A DNA stretch of 64,000 nt from Knoellia sp. p5-6-4 (GTDB taxonomy: Bacteria; Actinomycetota; Actinomycetes; Actinomycetales; Dermatophilaceae), in assembly GCF_029222705.1 (NCBI RefSeq), contig NZ_JARGZF010000001.1, positions 678,437-742,436 of the forward strand. Direction: 5' to 3'. Positions 27,155 to 35,655 of the stretch are shown here, piece by piece. The position numbers and the translations under genes are program-made. Position 1 is the first letter of the stretch. Each line of letters begins with the position of its first letter. Below the pieces are notes generated by a model. That model was given only the letters and a program-made list of their open reading frames with translations, did no database searches and was not told the origin of the DNA.

Positions 27155-27643
27155 TCAGCTCTCCGTCTGCAGACGCGCCAGCAGGGCGCCTCGGACCGCG
27201 TCGCTCACCAGCCCGGAGATGTCGCCGCCGAGGCGGGCGACCTCCTTGATCAGCGAGCTCGAGATGTGCTCGAACCGGGGGTCGCCCGGCAGGAAGACCG
27301 TCTCGATGCCGGTCAGGTGACGGTTCATCAGCGCCATGGGCAGCTCGTAGGCGAAGTCGGTGCCGCCGCGCAGGCCCTTCACGACGGCCTCGGCCTGCGC
27401 CTCACGGCAGACGTCGACGAGCAGGCGGTCGGTGTACACCTCGACCCGCACGTTGGGGTGGTGGCCCACGCTGTCCTCGAGCAGCTTGCGGCGCTCGTCG
27501 GGCGTGAACAGCCCGGCCTTGGCGGGGTTGTGCAGCACGGCGACGACGACCTCGTCCCAGAGCGCCGACGCGCGCTCGATGACGTCGGCGTGGCCGAGCG
27601 TCACCGGGTCGTAGGAGCCGGGGCACACACACCGTCTGGTCAC
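27155..27643 (-). CDS. coaD: Phosphopantetheine adenylyltransferase CoaD
   Basis: Fourth step of coenzyme A synthesis: 4'-phosphopantetheine plus ATP gives dephospho-CoA. The 162-aa sequence carries the T/HxGH motif (CPGSYDPVTLGHADVIERA), the KGLRGGTDFAYE segment and the ISSSLIKEVARLGGD loop. GTG 27643 (TRRCVCPG) is selected over an earlier TTG because it matches the family N terminus and lies 7 nt after a TAGGTT box. In most relatives coaD is next to rsmD; here a hemerythrin/HesB-like pair lies in between. Confidence 0.95.
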   Translation of the reverse strand: MTRRCVCPGSYDPVTLGHADVIERASALWDEVVVAVLHNPAKAGLFTPDERRKLLEDSVGHHPNVRVEVYTDRLLVDVCREAQAEAVVKGLRGGTDFAYELPMALMNRHLTGIETVFLPGDPRFEHISSSLIKEVARLGGDISGLVSDAVRGALLARLQTES

Positions 27644-27650
27644 AGTCGGC

Positions 27651-27656
27651 AACCTA
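27651..27656 (-). promoter_or_regulatory. Minus-10 box (TAGGTT) for leaderless coaD mRNA
   Basis: TAGGTT on the minus strand ends 7 nt before GTG 27643 and supports that start codon. Confidence 0.45.
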
Positions 27657-27703
27657 GCAGCGGAAGGTGGTGGCGCCCCGGCCGGCAGCGACCCCGGTCG
27701 GGG

Positions 27704-28264
27704 TCAGCTCTCGCCGTCCTCGTCGTCGGCCGGCAGCACACCCTCCTTGTAGGCCTCCTTGACGATCCGGCGCACGTTCTCGACCGAGCCGCAGTCATCC
27801 CCGATGAGCCGGTTGCGCATGGCCGCCCACTTCTCGCCGAGGTTCTGGCGCACCTGCTCCGAGACCTCGGTACGAGCCGGGTTGAGGATGGTCTGCTCCT
27901 CCTCGCCGATGTGGTGGTTGAGCGCCTCGGCCAGCTTCTCGACGGCGTCGTCGAACTTCTGGGTGTCGGTGCCCTTGCACTCGAGCAGCGCGAGCAGCGC
28001 CTCGTTGCCCTCCGCGTGCTCCTCCTCGCCGTGCTCCTTCTCGTGCTCGCCGATCGCGTCCTTGCTCTTGAGCTTGGGGTAGACCTCGGTCTCCTCGGCC
28101 TCGCCGTGGGCGATGAGCACGTTCGACAGCGCCTGCCGGGCCGCCCCGCGGTCGGCGGTGGCGTCGCGGAGCTCGCGCAGCAGCGACTCGAAGAGGCGGT
28201 GGTCGTCGAGGATGAGCTGGACGACGTCACCGGAGGTGGGCTTGGGGATCTCGATCTGCCTCAT
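27704..28264 (-). CDS. Hemerythrin-like HHE-domain protein
   Basis: A 186-aa four-helix-bundle protein predicted to hold a di-iron centre. Metal-ligand positions are visible: LILDDHRLFESLL near residue 22, LIAHGEAEETEVYPKL near 53, and ALNHHIGEEEQTIL near 115, plus a very acidic EHEKEHGEEEHAEGNE stretch. Such proteins bind O2, NO or peroxide or store iron; which applies is not readable. ATG 28264. It is divergent from the HesB-like gene with 190 bp between starts, and the two form a small iron-flavoured insert between coaD and rsmD. Confidence 0.85.
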   Translation of the reverse strand: MRQIEIPKPTSGDVVQLILDDHRLFESLLRELRDATADRGAARQALSNVLIAHGEAEETEVYPKLKSKDAIGEHEKEHGEEEHAEGNEALLALLECKGTDTQKFDDAVEKLAEALNHHIGEEEQTILNPARTEVSEQVRQNLGEKWAAMRNRLIGDDCGSVENVRRIVKEAYKEGVLPADDEDGES

Positions 28265-28454
28265 GGGCACATCCTGAGGCAGTTCCCCGACACCCGCACG
28301 TCTTGTGAGGGCGGCCTGGCCGACATCGGCGCAGGTCAGGAGGGTGGGACCGCCCCGGCTGTCCGCTGGGTGGACACCACGGACCGAATTCTTGTGTCTG
28401 CCGGGCCGATCCGAGACGGTGGAGGCTTCCTGTCCGCAATCGGAAAGAGAGCCA

Positions 28455-28748
28455 GTGCTCACCCTTACCGACAACGCCAGCAACATCGTCAAGGCCATCG
28501 TCGAGCAGAACGGCGGCACGCAGGACGCAGGTCTGCGCTTCTCCGCCGAGCCCTCCGACGGCGCCCAGGCCGGCGCGCTCGCGGTCACCACCGTGGAGGC
28601 GGGCCAGCCCGGCGACCAGGTCGTCGACAAGGACGGCGCCAAGGTCTACCTCGAGGAGACGGCCGCGGTCGCCCTCGGCGACCAGGTGCTCGACGCCTCG
28701 GTCGACCAGGCCGGGGCTGTGCAGTTCAGCATCGCCCCCTCCGCCTGA
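28455..28748 (+). CDS. HesB/IscA-like protein lacking cysteines
   Basis: Resembles the A-type Fe-S carrier fold: TLTDNASNIVKAIVEQ at the N terminus, a central GLRFSAEP strand and the VYLEETAAVALGDQVLDASV region. All cysteines that ligate the cluster in IscA/SufA are absent; the 97-aa protein contains no Cys at all. It is therefore unlikely to carry an Fe-S cluster in the usual way. GTG 28455 follows GGAAAGAG. A very strong terminator follows at 28763. Family assignment is moderate; function unknown. Confidence 0.75.
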   Translation: MLTLTDNASNIVKAIVEQNGGTQDAGLRFSAEPSDGAQAGALAVTTVEAGQPGDQVVDKDGAKVYLEETAAVALGDQVLDASVDQAGAVQFSIAPSA

Positions 28749-28762
28749 GGGAGCACCACCAC

Positions 28763-28805
28763 AGTCGAGGCACGCGCGCCGGCAGTCGGCGCGCGTGCCT
28801 CGACT
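28763..28805 (+). terminator. Strong bidirectional terminator
   Basis: Perfect 19-bp stem (AGTCGAGGCACGCGCGCCG) with a 5-nt loop, between the rightward HesB-like gene and the leftward rsmD. Confidence 0.85.
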
Positions 28806-28836
28806 CGTCTGCGCAACCGGTGCGGGCCACCTCTTG

Positions 28837-28880
28837 GGGCTGTCCAGGCGACGTCGTCGGGCTGTCTAGGCGACGTCGTC
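28837..28880. repeat. Tandem 22-bp duplication across the rsmD stop codon
   Basis: GGGCTGTCYAGGCGACGTCGTC occurs twice, head to tail (28837-28858, 28859-28880), differing at one base. That base makes the TAG stop in one copy (TGG in the other), so the present rsmD end arose in or after the duplication. Confidence 0.8.
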
Positions 28881-29441
28881 GGGCTCCGGGACCCCGGCGA
28901 ACCAGACCCGGGTCTCGCCGTAGCGACGCTCGCCCTCGGGATCGAGCCCTGCCGGCCAGCGCGGCTCGGGCGACCGAGAGGACCGCTCCACCACCACCAG
29001 CGCCTCCTCGGAGAGCCAGTGCAGCTCGACGAGCGCGGAGAGCACCCGCTCGAGGGCGTCCTCGCCGACGTCGTAGGGCGGGTCGAGGAACACGAGGTCG
29101 AACGGCGCGGGTGGCGGCGCCGCGAGCGTCCTCTCGACCGTGGCGGCCCGCACGGAGACCCCCGGTATGCCGGTCAGCGCGGCGTTCCTGCGCGCCACCG
29201 CCGCGGCGGCGCGGTCCGACTCCACCAGCAGCACCGAGGTCGCGCCGCGGCTTGCCGCCTCGAGCCCCAGCGCACCGGACCCGGCGTACAGGTCGAGCAC
29301 CGCGGCGCCCGCCAGCACGTCGAGGTGGTCGAGCCGCGAGAACAACGCCTCGCGCACCCGGTCGCTCGTGGGCCTGGTGCCGCTGCCGGCGGGCGTGTGC
29401 AGCCGCTGGCCGCCGGCCCGGCCGCTGATGATCCTCGTCAC
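28866..29441 (-). CDS. rsmD: 16S rRNA (guanine966-N2)-methyltransferase RsmD
   Basis: SAM-dependent methyltransferase acting on 30S assembly intermediates. The 191-aa product shows TRIISGRAGGQRLHTPAG at the N terminus, SAM motif LDLYAGSGALGLEAASRGA near residue 50 and the catalytic FDLVFLDPPYD near 115. GTG 29441 starts 4 bp after the recG stop. Its C terminus is set by a stop within a 22-bp tandem duplication. The usual next gene, coaD, is displaced about 1.2 kb. Confidence 0.94.
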   Translation of the reverse strand: MTRIISGRAGGQRLHTPAGSGTRPTSDRVREALFSRLDHLDVLAGAAVLDLYAGSGALGLEAASRGATSVLLVESDRAAAAVARRNAALTGIPGVSVRAATVERTLAAPPPAPFDLVFLDPPYDVGEDALERVLSALVELHWLSEEALVVVERSSRSPEPRWPAGLDPEGERRYGETRVWFAGVPEPDDVA

Positions 29442-29445
29442 CTGC

Positions 29446-31677
29446 TCACCCCCGCTCCAGGAAGGCTGCCTGCTCCTCGTCGACCCAGCTGCGGACCGCG
29501 GCCTGCAGGTCGGGGTGCTCGGCGAGGTCGGGGTCCGCGGCGACGAGGGCGGTGGCGTCGTCGCGCGCCTGCAGGATGACGTCCTCGTCGCGGACCAGCG
29601 ACAGGAAGCGGAAGCTGCCCCGGCCCATGCCACGGCTCGACCGGCCCCCGCCGCTCTGCCGGGCGCTCAGGACGTCACCCGTGCCGCGCAGCTCGAGGTC
29701 GAGGCGGGCCAGCTCGAACCCGTCGGTGGTCCCCGCCACGGCGTCGAGCCGCTCCCGCGCCGTCTCCGCCTCCGAGGCGGTCATGAGCAGGCAGAGCCCG
29801 GCATGCCGGCCACGACCCACCCGGCCGCGCAGCTGGTGCAGCTGGGAGACGCCGAACCGCTCGGCGTCCATGACGACCATGACGGTGGCGTTGGGCACGT
29901 CGACCCCCACCTCGATGACGGTGGTCGACACGAGCACGTCGACCTCGCCGCGGGTGAAGGCCGCCATCACCGCGTCCTTGTCCTCCGGCGCCAACCGGCC
30001 GTGGAGCACCGCGATGGTGAGCCCGTCGAGGGCGGGGTTCTCGCGCAGCAGCGCCTCCACGGCATACACGCTGGGCATCTCGTGCGGTGCTGCCTCGTCG
30101 CCCTCCCCGGGCTCGGGGGCTGCGAGCTCCTCGTCGTCGGCGGAGCCGGCGGTCGGTGGGCCGTCGTCGCCGATGCGCGGGCACACGACGTAGGCCTGGC
30201 GTCCGGAGCGGACCTCCTCGGCGATGCGCTCCCAGGTGCGCTGCACCCAGGCGGGACGGTCGGCCGGCACGACGTGGGTGGCGATCGGCGAGCGCCCCTT
30301 GGGCAGCTCGGTGAGGGTGGAGGTCTCCATGTCGCCGAACACCGTCATGGTCACGGTGCGCGGGATCGGGGTGGCCGTCATGACGAGCACGTGCGGGGGC
30401 TGGTTTCCCTTGCCGCGCAACGCGTCCCGCTGCTCGACGCCGAACCGGTGCTGCTCGTCGACGACGACCAGCGCGAGGTCCTGGAACTGCACGTGCTCCT
30501 GGATGAGGGCGTGGGTGCCGATGACGATGCCGGCGTCGCCGCTGGCCGCGTCGAGGAGGTTCTGCCGGCGGGCCTGCGTCGGCTGGCTGCCGGTGAGCAG
30601 GGCGACGCGGGTGCCGATCTCGCTGCCGCCGAGCATGCCGCCCTCGGCGAGGTCACCGAGCATGGCCGTGATCGACCGGTGGTGCTGGGCGGCGAGCACC
30701 TCGGTGGGCGCGAGGAGGGCCGCCTGGCCCCCGGCGTCGACCGCGGCGAGCATGGCGCGCAGGGCGATGACGGTCTTGCCCGAGCCGACCTCACCCTGGA
30801 GCAGCCGGTGCATCGGGACGTCGCGGGACATCTCCTGCGCCAGGGTCTCCCCCACGGTGCGCTGCCCGGCGGTGAGCTCGAAGGGCAGCCTCGCGTCGAA
30901 CGCTTCGAGCAGCCCGCCCTCGCGGGGCCTGCGTGCCCGCGTGCGCTCCGCGGCCTGCCGCGCCCGGCGCTGCGCGAGCAGGGACTGGAAGACGAACGCC
31001 TCCTCGTAGCGCAGGCGGTGACGGGCGCGCTGCACCTGCGCGAAGTCGCGGGGCACGTGGATGCCCTTGAGTGCGTCGAGGCGCCCGGGCAGGCCGTGGC
31101 GCGAGCGCAGCGTCGCGGGCAGCGGCTCGGGGACGCTGTCGACCTCGAGGTGGTCGAGGACGATGCGCACGCACTCGGCGACCGACCAGTTCTGCATCCC
31201 CTTGACCTGGAGGTAGACGGGGATCGGCCCGCGGTCGGCCCCGTGGGGGCCGAGACCGCCCTCGAGCACCTGGTATGCCGGGTGGGTCAGCTGCCAGCGC
31301 CCGCGGTACATCCCCACCTCGCCGGCGAAGAGGGCGGTGACGCCCGGGACCAGCGCGTCCTTGTGGCCCCAGGACTTGAAGAACGTGAGGTCGACCTCGT
31401 CGCGGCCGTCGGTGATCGTGACGTTGAGCATCTCGCCCTTGCGCTTCTGCATGCGCCGCGTGGTCGCCGACTTCACCTCGGCGACCACCACGACGTACAT
31501 GCCGACGTGCAGGTTCGACAGGTCGGAGGTGTGCTCGAGGTAGCGCCGTGGCCAGAACTCGAGCAGGTCGCCGACGGTGTGCAGGTCGCGTGCCTTCGCC
31601 AGGGGGCCCGCCGAGCGGGCGCCCACCACCGCCGACAGCTTGGTGGACTCGTCGACCACGGCCCCGACCACGCTCAC
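29446..31677 (-). CDS. recG: ATP-dependent DNA helicase RecG
   Basis: Branched-DNA translocase that reverses stalled forks and processes recombination intermediates. 743 aa with an N-terminal wedge/OB domain, then helicase motifs: LLQGEVGSGKTVIALRAM near 285, DEQHRFGVEQRDAL near 410, MTATPIPRT near 435, and TTVIEVGVDVPNATVMVV with RVGRGRHAGLCLLM near 600-640. GTG 31677 overlaps the upstream gene's TGA (GTGA), so it is translationally coupled to the FakA-like gene. Length is typical. Confidence 0.96.
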   Translation of the reverse strand: MSVVGAVVDESTKLSAVVGARSAGPLAKARDLHTVGDLLEFWPRRYLEHTSDLSNLHVGMYVVVVAEVKSATTRRMQKRKGEMLNVTITDGRDEVDLTFFKSWGHKDALVPGVTALFAGEVGMYRGRWQLTHPAYQVLEGGLGPHGADRGPIPVYLQVKGMQNWSVAECVRIVLDHLEVDSVPEPLPATLRSRHGLPGRLDALKGIHVPRDFAQVQRARHRLRYEEAFVFQSLLAQRRARQAAERTRARRPREGGLLEAFDARLPFELTAGQRTVGETLAQEMSRDVPMHRLLQGEVGSGKTVIALRAMLAAVDAGGQAALLAPTEVLAAQHHRSITAMLGDLAEGGMLGGSEIGTRVALLTGSQPTQARRQNLLDAASGDAGIVIGTHALIQEHVQFQDLALVVVDEQHRFGVEQRDALRGKGNQPPHVLVMTATPIPRTVTMTVFGDMETSTLTELPKGRSPIATHVVPADRPAWVQRTWERIAEEVRSGRQAYVVCPRIGDDGPPTAGSADDEELAAPEPGEGDEAAPHEMPSVYAVEALLRENPALDGLTIAVLHGRLAPEDKDAVMAAFTRGEVDVLVSTTVIEVGVDVPNATVMVVMDAERFGVSQLHQLRGRVGRGRHAGLCLLMTASEAETARERLDAVAGTTDGFELARLDLELRGTGDVLSARQSGGGRSSRGMGRGSFRFLSLVRDEDVILQARDDATALVAADPDLAEHPDLQAAVRSWVDEEQAAFLERG

Positions 31678-33365
31678 TCGACTCCCAGCAGCAGCGGGTA
31701 GTGCGGCTGGCCCCCGTCGATGAGGGAGACCTCGGCGTCGCGGTGCTCGCCCTCCACCCAGCGGGCCAGGTCGTCGGCCAGTCCGTGCGGCGCGTCCTCG
31801 CCCGCGACGATGGTGACCAGCTCGCCGCCGCTGGACAGCAGGCGGCGCATGACGTCGCGGGCCACCTCGAGCAGGTCGTCGCCGACGACGACGATGTCGC
31901 CCCCGACCACGCCGAGCACGTCACCGCGCCGGCACTCCCCGGCGCTGGTCAGCGCGTCCTTGCTGGCCACCGTCACCGCACCGTGGCGGGTGGCCGAGGC
32001 CGAGCTGATCATCGCCGCGAGGTTCTTGGGCGCCGACAGGGCGGGGTCGAACACGGCCATGGCCGCAAGGCCCTGCACCGCCGTGCGGGACCGCACCACC
32101 GCGATGTCGATGCCCTCCTGCTCGCCGGCGTCGGCCGCAGCCTCGGCCGCGAGCACGGTGTCCTTGTCGTTGGGCAGCAGGATCACCGAGAGCGCGTGCG
32201 CGTCACGAGCGGCCTCGAGGAGCTGGCCCGCCGAGGCGCGCCGGCCCGGGCCGCTGGCGATGACGTGCGCCCCCGAGTCGGCGAAGACCGCCTGCAGGCC
32301 CGGCCCCGCGGCACAGGCCACGACGGCCACGTCGCTGGCAGGCCGCCGCGGCGACTGGTCGTCGAAGTGGGTCACCTTGATGCGGTAGGGACGACCCGCG
32401 CGCACGCCTGCCTCGAGCGCCGCACCGGCGTCGTCGACGTGCACGTGGACGTTCCACAGCTCGGGGCCGCCGACGACGAGCAGCGAGTCACCCAGCGCGT
32501 CGAGCGACGTCTTCAGCGACTCGATGCGCTCCTCGTCGGTGTCGGTGAGCAGGTACATCACCTCGTAGGCAGGGCCACCCGGGGCGCCCAGCGCGCCGCC
32601 CCGTGGCGAGGACCCCTCCCCGTCGGTCGGGTGCACCCCCGTGCCGTGCGGAACCCACTCGGGCCGGCGGCGCAGCGAGAGGTCGTCCGAGAAGGGCTCC
32701 CCGAAGGACGCGGTGCCGGGCGGGGCGGTGGGGCTGTCCTCGTGTGCGACCCTCGCGAGGGCCTCGAGCAGGAGGACGTAGCCGGCCCCGCCGGCGTCGA
32801 CGACACCGGCAGCCTCCAGCGCCGGCAGCTGGGTCGGGGTCAGTGCGAGCGCCTCCGACGCCCCGCGCAGCGCCGACTCGGTGACCTCGCCCAGGCCCGT
32901 CAGCCCCTGGGCGGCCTCGGCCGCCGCCCTCGACACCGACAGGATGGTGCCCTCCACCGGGTGCGTGACCGCCTTCCACGCCCGCTCGCCCGCCCGGGCC
33001 AGGGCCTCGGCCACCAGGGCGCCGTCGGCCGTCTCCGCGCCGCTCTCGGCGATCGCCTCGGCAAAGCCGCGCACGAGCTGGCTGAGGATCACCCCCGAGT
33101 TGCCGCGCGCGGTGAGCAGCATGGCCTGCCCGAGCGAGGTGCACTCCTCCTCGAGGGTGGCGTGCCCGAGGACGCCCCGCTGCTCGTGCACGGTGCGCAC
33201 CGCGTCGAGGGCGGCGTCGAAGGTGAGGTAGAGGTTGGTGCCGGTGTCGCCGTCGGGCACGGGGAAGACGTTGAGCGCGTCGATCTCCGCCCGCCGCGCC
33301 GCGAAGGCCGCCCGGGCGAGGACGGCCCAGCGGCGGGCGTCGGCAGCGGTCAGGCGTTCCAGCAC
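31674..33365 (-). CDS. DAK2/FakA-like kinase-family protein
   Basis: A 563-aa protein with a DhaL-type nucleotide-binding N-terminal domain: ALNVFPVPDGDTGTNLYLTFDAA near residue 30, and GARGNSG-type LLTARGNSGVILSQL near 90. A YloV/FakA-like middle and C-terminal part follows. In Firmicutes FakA phosphorylates fatty acids bound to FakB. The same family upstream of recG is common in Actinobacteria but is not well characterised there. No FakB/DegV gene is in the window. GTG 33365 lies 6 nt after TAGCCT. First gene of the FakA-like-recG-rsmD unit. Confidence 0.85.
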   Translation of the reverse strand: MLERLTAADARRWAVLARAAFAARRAEIDALNVFPVPDGDTGTNLYLTFDAALDAVRTVHEQRGVLGHATLEEECTSLGQAMLLTARGNSGVILSQLVRGFAEAIAESGAETADGALVAEALARAGERAWKAVTHPVEGTILSVSRAAAEAAQGLTGLGEVTESALRGASEALALTPTQLPALEAAGVVDAGGAGYVLLLEALARVAHEDSPTAPPGTASFGEPFSDDLSLRRRPEWVPHGTGVHPTDGEGSSPRGGALGAPGGPAYEVMYLLTDTDEERIESLKTSLDALGDSLLVVGGPELWNVHVHVDDAGAALEAGVRAGRPYRIKVTHFDDQSPRRPASDVAVVACAAGPGLQAVFADSGAHVIASGPGRRASAGQLLEAARDAHALSVILLPNDKDTVLAAEAAADAGEQEGIDIAVVRSRTAVQGLAAMAVFDPALSAPKNLAAMISSASATRHGAVTVASKDALTSAGECRRGDVLGVVGGDIVVVGDDLLEVARDVMRRLLSSGGELVTIVAGEDAPHGLADDLARWVEGEHRDAEVSLIDGGQPHYPLLLGVE

Positions 33366-33371
33366 GGTGGC

Positions 33372-33377
33372 AGGCTA
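33372..33377 (-). promoter_or_regulatory. Minus-10 box (TAGCCT) for the FakA-like/recG/rsmD unit
   Basis: TAGCCT on the minus strand ends 6 nt before GTG 33365; no ribosome site intervenes. Confidence 0.45.
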
Positions 33378-33416
33378 GTGCCTGGGGCCGTCGGCCCCGC
33401 GGGCATTGGGGCCGTT

Positions 33417-33446
33417 TTGGTCGCAGCGCCCGCTCTCGGCTACTCT
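33417..33446 (+). promoter_or_regulatory. Possible rpmB promoter
   Basis: TTGGTC (33417-33422) and TACTCT (33441-33446) with an 18-bp spacer, about 85 bp before rpmB. Unlike its neighbours, rpmB has a leader and a clear ribosome site. Confidence 0.35.
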
Positions 33447-33530
33447 TGACCGGTTCCCATGGGCCGACCTCCATTCGAGGCTGCCCGGGAGCCCACCGAG
33501 TTTGTTCGCATCGAAATCAGGAGATCACCC

Positions 33531-33725
33531 GTGGCTGCCAACTGCGACGTCTGCGGCAAGGGACCGGGCTTCGGTCACAACATCTCGCACTCGCACCGCC
33601 GCACCAAGCGTCGCTGGAACCCCAACATCCAGCGCGTGAAGGCGCTCGTGGGCGATGCGGGTGTGACCCCGAAGCGTCTCAACGTCTGCACCTCGTGCCT
33701 GAAGGCCGGCAAGGTCAAGCGCTGA
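33531..33725 (+). CDS. rpmB: 50S ribosomal protein L28 (zinc-binding form)
   Basis: Large-subunit protein of 64 aa. CDVC at 5-8 and CTSC at 53-56 are the zinc ligands that mark the C+ form; the zinc-free paralogue expressed in zinc starvation lacks them. The core [20 protein letters not shown] is diagnostic. GTG 33531 follows AGGAGATCACCC, an ideal ribosome site. Monocistronic, with its own terminator. Confidence 0.97.
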   Translation: MAANCDVCGKGPGFGHNISHSHRRTKRRWNPNIQRVKALVGDAGVTPKRLNVCTSCLKAGKVKR

Positions 33726-33747
33726 CCCAGCCGCCCGGCATACCGCA

Positions 33748-33779
33748 GAGGCCGGTCTCCCCTCGGGGAGGCCGGCCTC
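33748..33779 (+). terminator. Terminator between convergent rpmB and thiL
   Basis: 15-bp stem (GAGGCCGGTCTCCCC with one G-T pair) and minimal loop, lying between two convergent stops. A GTATGCCG octamer copy sits just before it. Confidence 0.75.
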
Positions 33780-33788
33780 TCGGCTTGC

Positions 33789-34763
33789 TCAGTCCGCCCG
33801 GAAGTGGTCCCACCCACGCGGCTGCTGCGGCTCGCCGTCGATGGTGACGCCGGTGCCGGGCGCCACCGCACCGAGCACCTGCCAGCCCTCCGGCACCGAG
33901 CCCGCCGGGAACGTCGCCAGCAGGCTGTGCTCCTCCCCGCCGGCCAGCACGCACTCGCGGGCGGCGTCCTCCCCCACGGCCGGCGCAAGCGCCTCGACGT
34001 GGGGGCGAACGCCGGCACCCGACAGCGCGACCTGCACGCCGCTGGCGCGGGCGATGCGGTCCGCGTCCCGCAGCAGTCCGTCGGAGACGTCGATCATGGC
34101 CGTGGCCCCGGCTGCGGCGGCCTGCACCCCGGCGGCGAGGGGGGCCGACGGTCGCCGGTGGTGCGCGAGGCACTCCTGCCGTATGCCGGTGGGCCGGCTG
34201 ACGGCCTCGCCGCCCCGCTGCAGGAGCACCAGCCCGGCACCCGAGCGCCCCAGCGTGCCGCGCACTGCCAGGGTGTCTCCGACCTGGGCGCCGTTGCGCA
34301 GCACCGGCTGCCGCCCGGACAGGTCGCCGAGGGCGGTGATCGAGACGACCAGCACCCCCGCCGGCGCCGACGACAGGTCACCTCCGGCGACGGCGACCCC
34401 GGCCCGCGCCGCGCCCTCGCCGATGCTGCGGGCGAAGTCCCGCGCCCACGCCGAGGGGGTGGCCGGGTCAGCCATGAGGGTGACGAGCACCGCCGTGGGG
34501 GTGCCGCCCATGGCCGCGACGTCGGCGAGGTTCTGCGTGAGCAGCTTGGCGCCGACGTCGGCCGCGGTCGACCACTCGTCGAGCCAGTCGCGCCCACGCA
34601 CCATCGAGTCCGTCGTCGCCACGACGCGGCCGGACGTCGCCAGCACCGCGGCGTCGTCCCCGGGGCCCACGAGCAGGCCGGGCTGCAGCGTGAAGAACGG
34701 GAAGATGGAGCGCAGCAGGCCCTCCTCCGACACCTCCCCGAGGGTCTGGGCCGGTGTGACCAT
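33789..34763 (-). CDS. thiL: Thiamine-monophosphate kinase ThiL
   Basis: Phosphorylates thiamine monophosphate to the active diphosphate. 324 aa of the AIR-synthase fold: PGDDAAVLATSGRVVATTDSM near residue 35 (the metal/ATP Asp pair), GGTPTAVLVTL near 85, VAGGDLSSAPAGVLVVSITALG near 125, and a late VSDGLLRDADRIA segment. ATG 34763 is preceded by AAGGTGAAGTG. It is divergent from the RAM-domain gene. ThDP made this way is the cofactor of the IlvB encoded in this window. Confidence 0.93.
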   Translation of the reverse strand: MVTPAQTLGEVSEEGLLRSIFPFFTLQPGLLVGPGDDAAVLATSGRVVATTDSMVRGRDWLDEWSTAADVGAKLLTQNLADVAAMGGTPTAVLVTLMADPATPSAWARDFARSIGEGAARAGVAVAGGDLSSAPAGVLVVSITALGDLSGRQPVLRNGAQVGDTLAVRGTLGRSGAGLVLLQRGGEAVSRPTGIRQECLAHHRRPSAPLAAGVQAAAAGATAMIDVSDGLLRDADRIARASGVQVALSGAGVRPHVEALAPAVGEDAARECVLAGGEEHSLLATFPAGSVPEGWQVLGAVAPGTGVTIDGEPQQPRGWDHFRAD

Positions 34764-34889
34764 CACTTCACCTTCCTGGGGAGACGGGCGGTCCACGGAG
34801 ACGGTAGCGTCTGGCGTGCCGGGGCACCGTCCCGGCTGGTTCACGCGGGGGCCCGCCCCCGGCAACCCCGACTCAGTGAGGTGTCTCTC

Positions 34890-35126
34890 GTGGTGGTGCA
34901 GGCCTACATCCTGATCCAGACCGAAGTCGGCAAGGCGGCGACCGTTGCCGAGTCCATCGCCCAGATCCAGGGCGTGGTGATGGCCGAGGACGTCACCGGG
35001 CCGTACGATGTGATCGCCCGCGTCGAGGCCAACACGGTCGACGAGCTGGGCAAGCTCGTCATCGCCAAGATCCAGGACGTCCCGGGCATCACCCGCACGC
35101 TGACCTGCACGGTCGTGCACGTCTGA
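34890..35126 (+). CDS. Stand-alone Lrp/AsnC ligand-binding (RAM) domain protein
   Basis: A 78-aa protein consisting only of the RAM (ACT-like) domain of Lrp/AsnC regulators, without DNA-binding helix-turn-helix: VQAYILIQTEVGKAATVAES, VTGPYDVIARVEANTVDELG and PGITRTLTCTVVHV. Such domains bind amino acids and form octamers; free-standing ones are conserved in Actinobacteria with unknown partners. It begins with three GTG codons in a row (34890, 34893, 34896); GAGG at 34878 favours the first. A role as amino-acid sensor is plausible given the regional gene content, but not shown. Confidence 0.85.
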   Translation: MVVQAYILIQTEVGKAATVAESIAQIQGVVMAEDVTGPYDVIARVEANTVDELGKLVIAKIQDVPGITRTLTCTVVHV

Positions 35127-35200
35127 GCGCTCCCCTGGGCGTCCTGCGCGCGTCTGCACGCGCCTCTCGCACACCGGCCACCGGCCGCCTCGTCCTCGGG

Positions 35201-35629
35201 GTGGCCGGTGGCCTCCTTTGTGCCGGAGCGCTCGCGGGATGCTCCTCTGCCGTCGAGGTCACGGCTCCACCGCAGGCCGGGACGGCCGCCTGCACCGCCG
35301 CAGCCTCCCACTGGCCCGCGACCGTCTCCGGCCAGGAGCGGGTGGAGACCACCGCCGGCACCGGGGCCGTGGCCGCCTGGGGCGACCCGCCGGTCATCGC
35401 CCGGTGCGGCGTGAGCGCCCTCGGCCCCACCACCGAGCAGTGCCTCAACGTCGACGGCGTCGACTGGGTGGTGCGCGAGGCCAGTGACGGGGCGGTCCTC
35501 ACGACGTTCGGGCGCGACCCGGCGATCGAGGTGCTCGTGCCCGACGCCTACGCCCCCGAGCCGCTCCTGCTGCCGGCCTTCGCCGAGGCCGCCCGGGGCC
35601 TGCCCTCGAACGGCCGCACCTGCGACTGA
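35201..35629 (+). CDS. DUF3515-like lipoprotein
   Basis: Predicted lipoprotein with lipobox LAGC at residues 11-14 of the GTG 35201 form (142 aa). The frame stays open upstream to just after the RAM-domain gene and encodes an Arg-containing stretch that would give a more normal signal peptide n-region, but only CTG codons are available there; the start is therefore uncertain. The mature part has conserved-looking Cys residues (TAACTAAASHWP, IARCGVSALGP, EQCLNVDGVDWVV, RTCD) like the actinobacterial DUF3515 family found next to ddl and thiL. Function unknown. Confidence 0.75.
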   Translation: MAGGLLCAGALAGCSSAVEVTAPPQAGTAACTAAASHWPATVSGQERVETTAGTGAVAAWGDPPVIARCGVSALGPTTEQCLNVDGVDWVVREASDGAVLTTFGRDPAIEVLVPDAYAPEPLLLPAFAEAARGLPSNGRTCD

Positions 35630-35655
35630 CCCCGACCCCTGACCCCCACCCCCCT

